From positions 34,823 to 98,822 of the forward strand of contig JAQGDQ010000769.1 in NCBI GenBank assembly GCA_030141605.1: a stretch of DNA of 64,000 nucleotides, written 5' to 3'. The position numbers and the translations under genes were made by a program. The notes under the pieces were generated by a model. The model had not been told where the DNA came from and searched no databases. It worked only from the letters and a program-made list of their open reading frames with translations. The DNA is from Tubiluchus corallicola (Eukaryota; Priapulida; Priapulimorpha; Priapulimorphida; Tubiluchidae). Shown in pieces: positions 63,997 to 64,000 of this stretch; position 1 is the first letter of the stretch; each line of letters opens with the position of its first letter.

Positions 63997-64000
63997 CTAT

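Overview
This is AT-rich animal nuclear DNA. Protein-coding exons have GT-AG introns, the enzymes are Golgi-type (single membrane anchor, lumenal catalytic domain), and non-LTR retrotransposon relics, a BEL/Pao relic, a P-element-like transposase relic, SINE-like sequence and microsatellites fill the space between genes. The species cannot be fixed from the sequence. The families present (GT11, GT92, PHD-finger LINEs, BEL/Pao) fit a marine invertebrate, with a lophotrochozoan such as a mollusc or annelid as a guess.

The striking content is a run of eight glycan-building genes from six enzyme families. In order they are: a GT2-like glycosyltransferase (236-1279, minus); a GT11 alpha-1,2-fucosyltransferase (5788-6915, plus); an HNK-1ST/CHST-type sulfotransferase that I assembled from two exons (12460-12598 and 14489-15444, plus); a second, divergent GT11 (22648-23682, plus); a GT92 glycosyltransferase (32284-33705, plus); a GT31 beta-1,3-glycosyltransferase with a clear first exon (45582-46215) and a likely last exon (54012-54475, plus); a Gal3ST-type sulfotransferase assembled from two exons (48200-48291 and 46675-47710, minus); and a third GT11 (60090-61190, minus) closely related to the first. 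All eight predicted proteins are type II membrane proteins of about 340-475 residues with few or no introns. Together they could add fucose, galactose-like residues and sulfate to one glycan. That is inference from co-location, not proof of a pathway.

Layout. 1-10 kb: the GT2-like gene, then a pair of near-identical inverted repeats of about 2 kb (1726-3750 and 7856-9900) enclosing the first GT11. 10-24 kb: the CHST gene with a 1.9-kb intron holding a tRNA-like SINE, then P-element and LINE relics, then the second GT11. 24-33 kb: a dispersed repeat, a LINE with a PHD-like finger, and GT92. 34-43 kb: no convincing gene; several interspersed repeat copies and minisatellites. 43-55 kb: a duplicated 1.7-kb block flanking the GT31 first exon and the Gal3ST gene, which lies antisense inside the predicted GT31 intron. 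55-64 kb: a repeat copy, a minisatellite, a BEL/Pao relic with reverse transcriptase joined to the terminal domain, a 211-bp tandem duplication, the third GT11, and LINE fragments running off the right edge.

Distances, splice sites and motifs were read by eye. Homology calls rest on recognised motifs; no database search was run.
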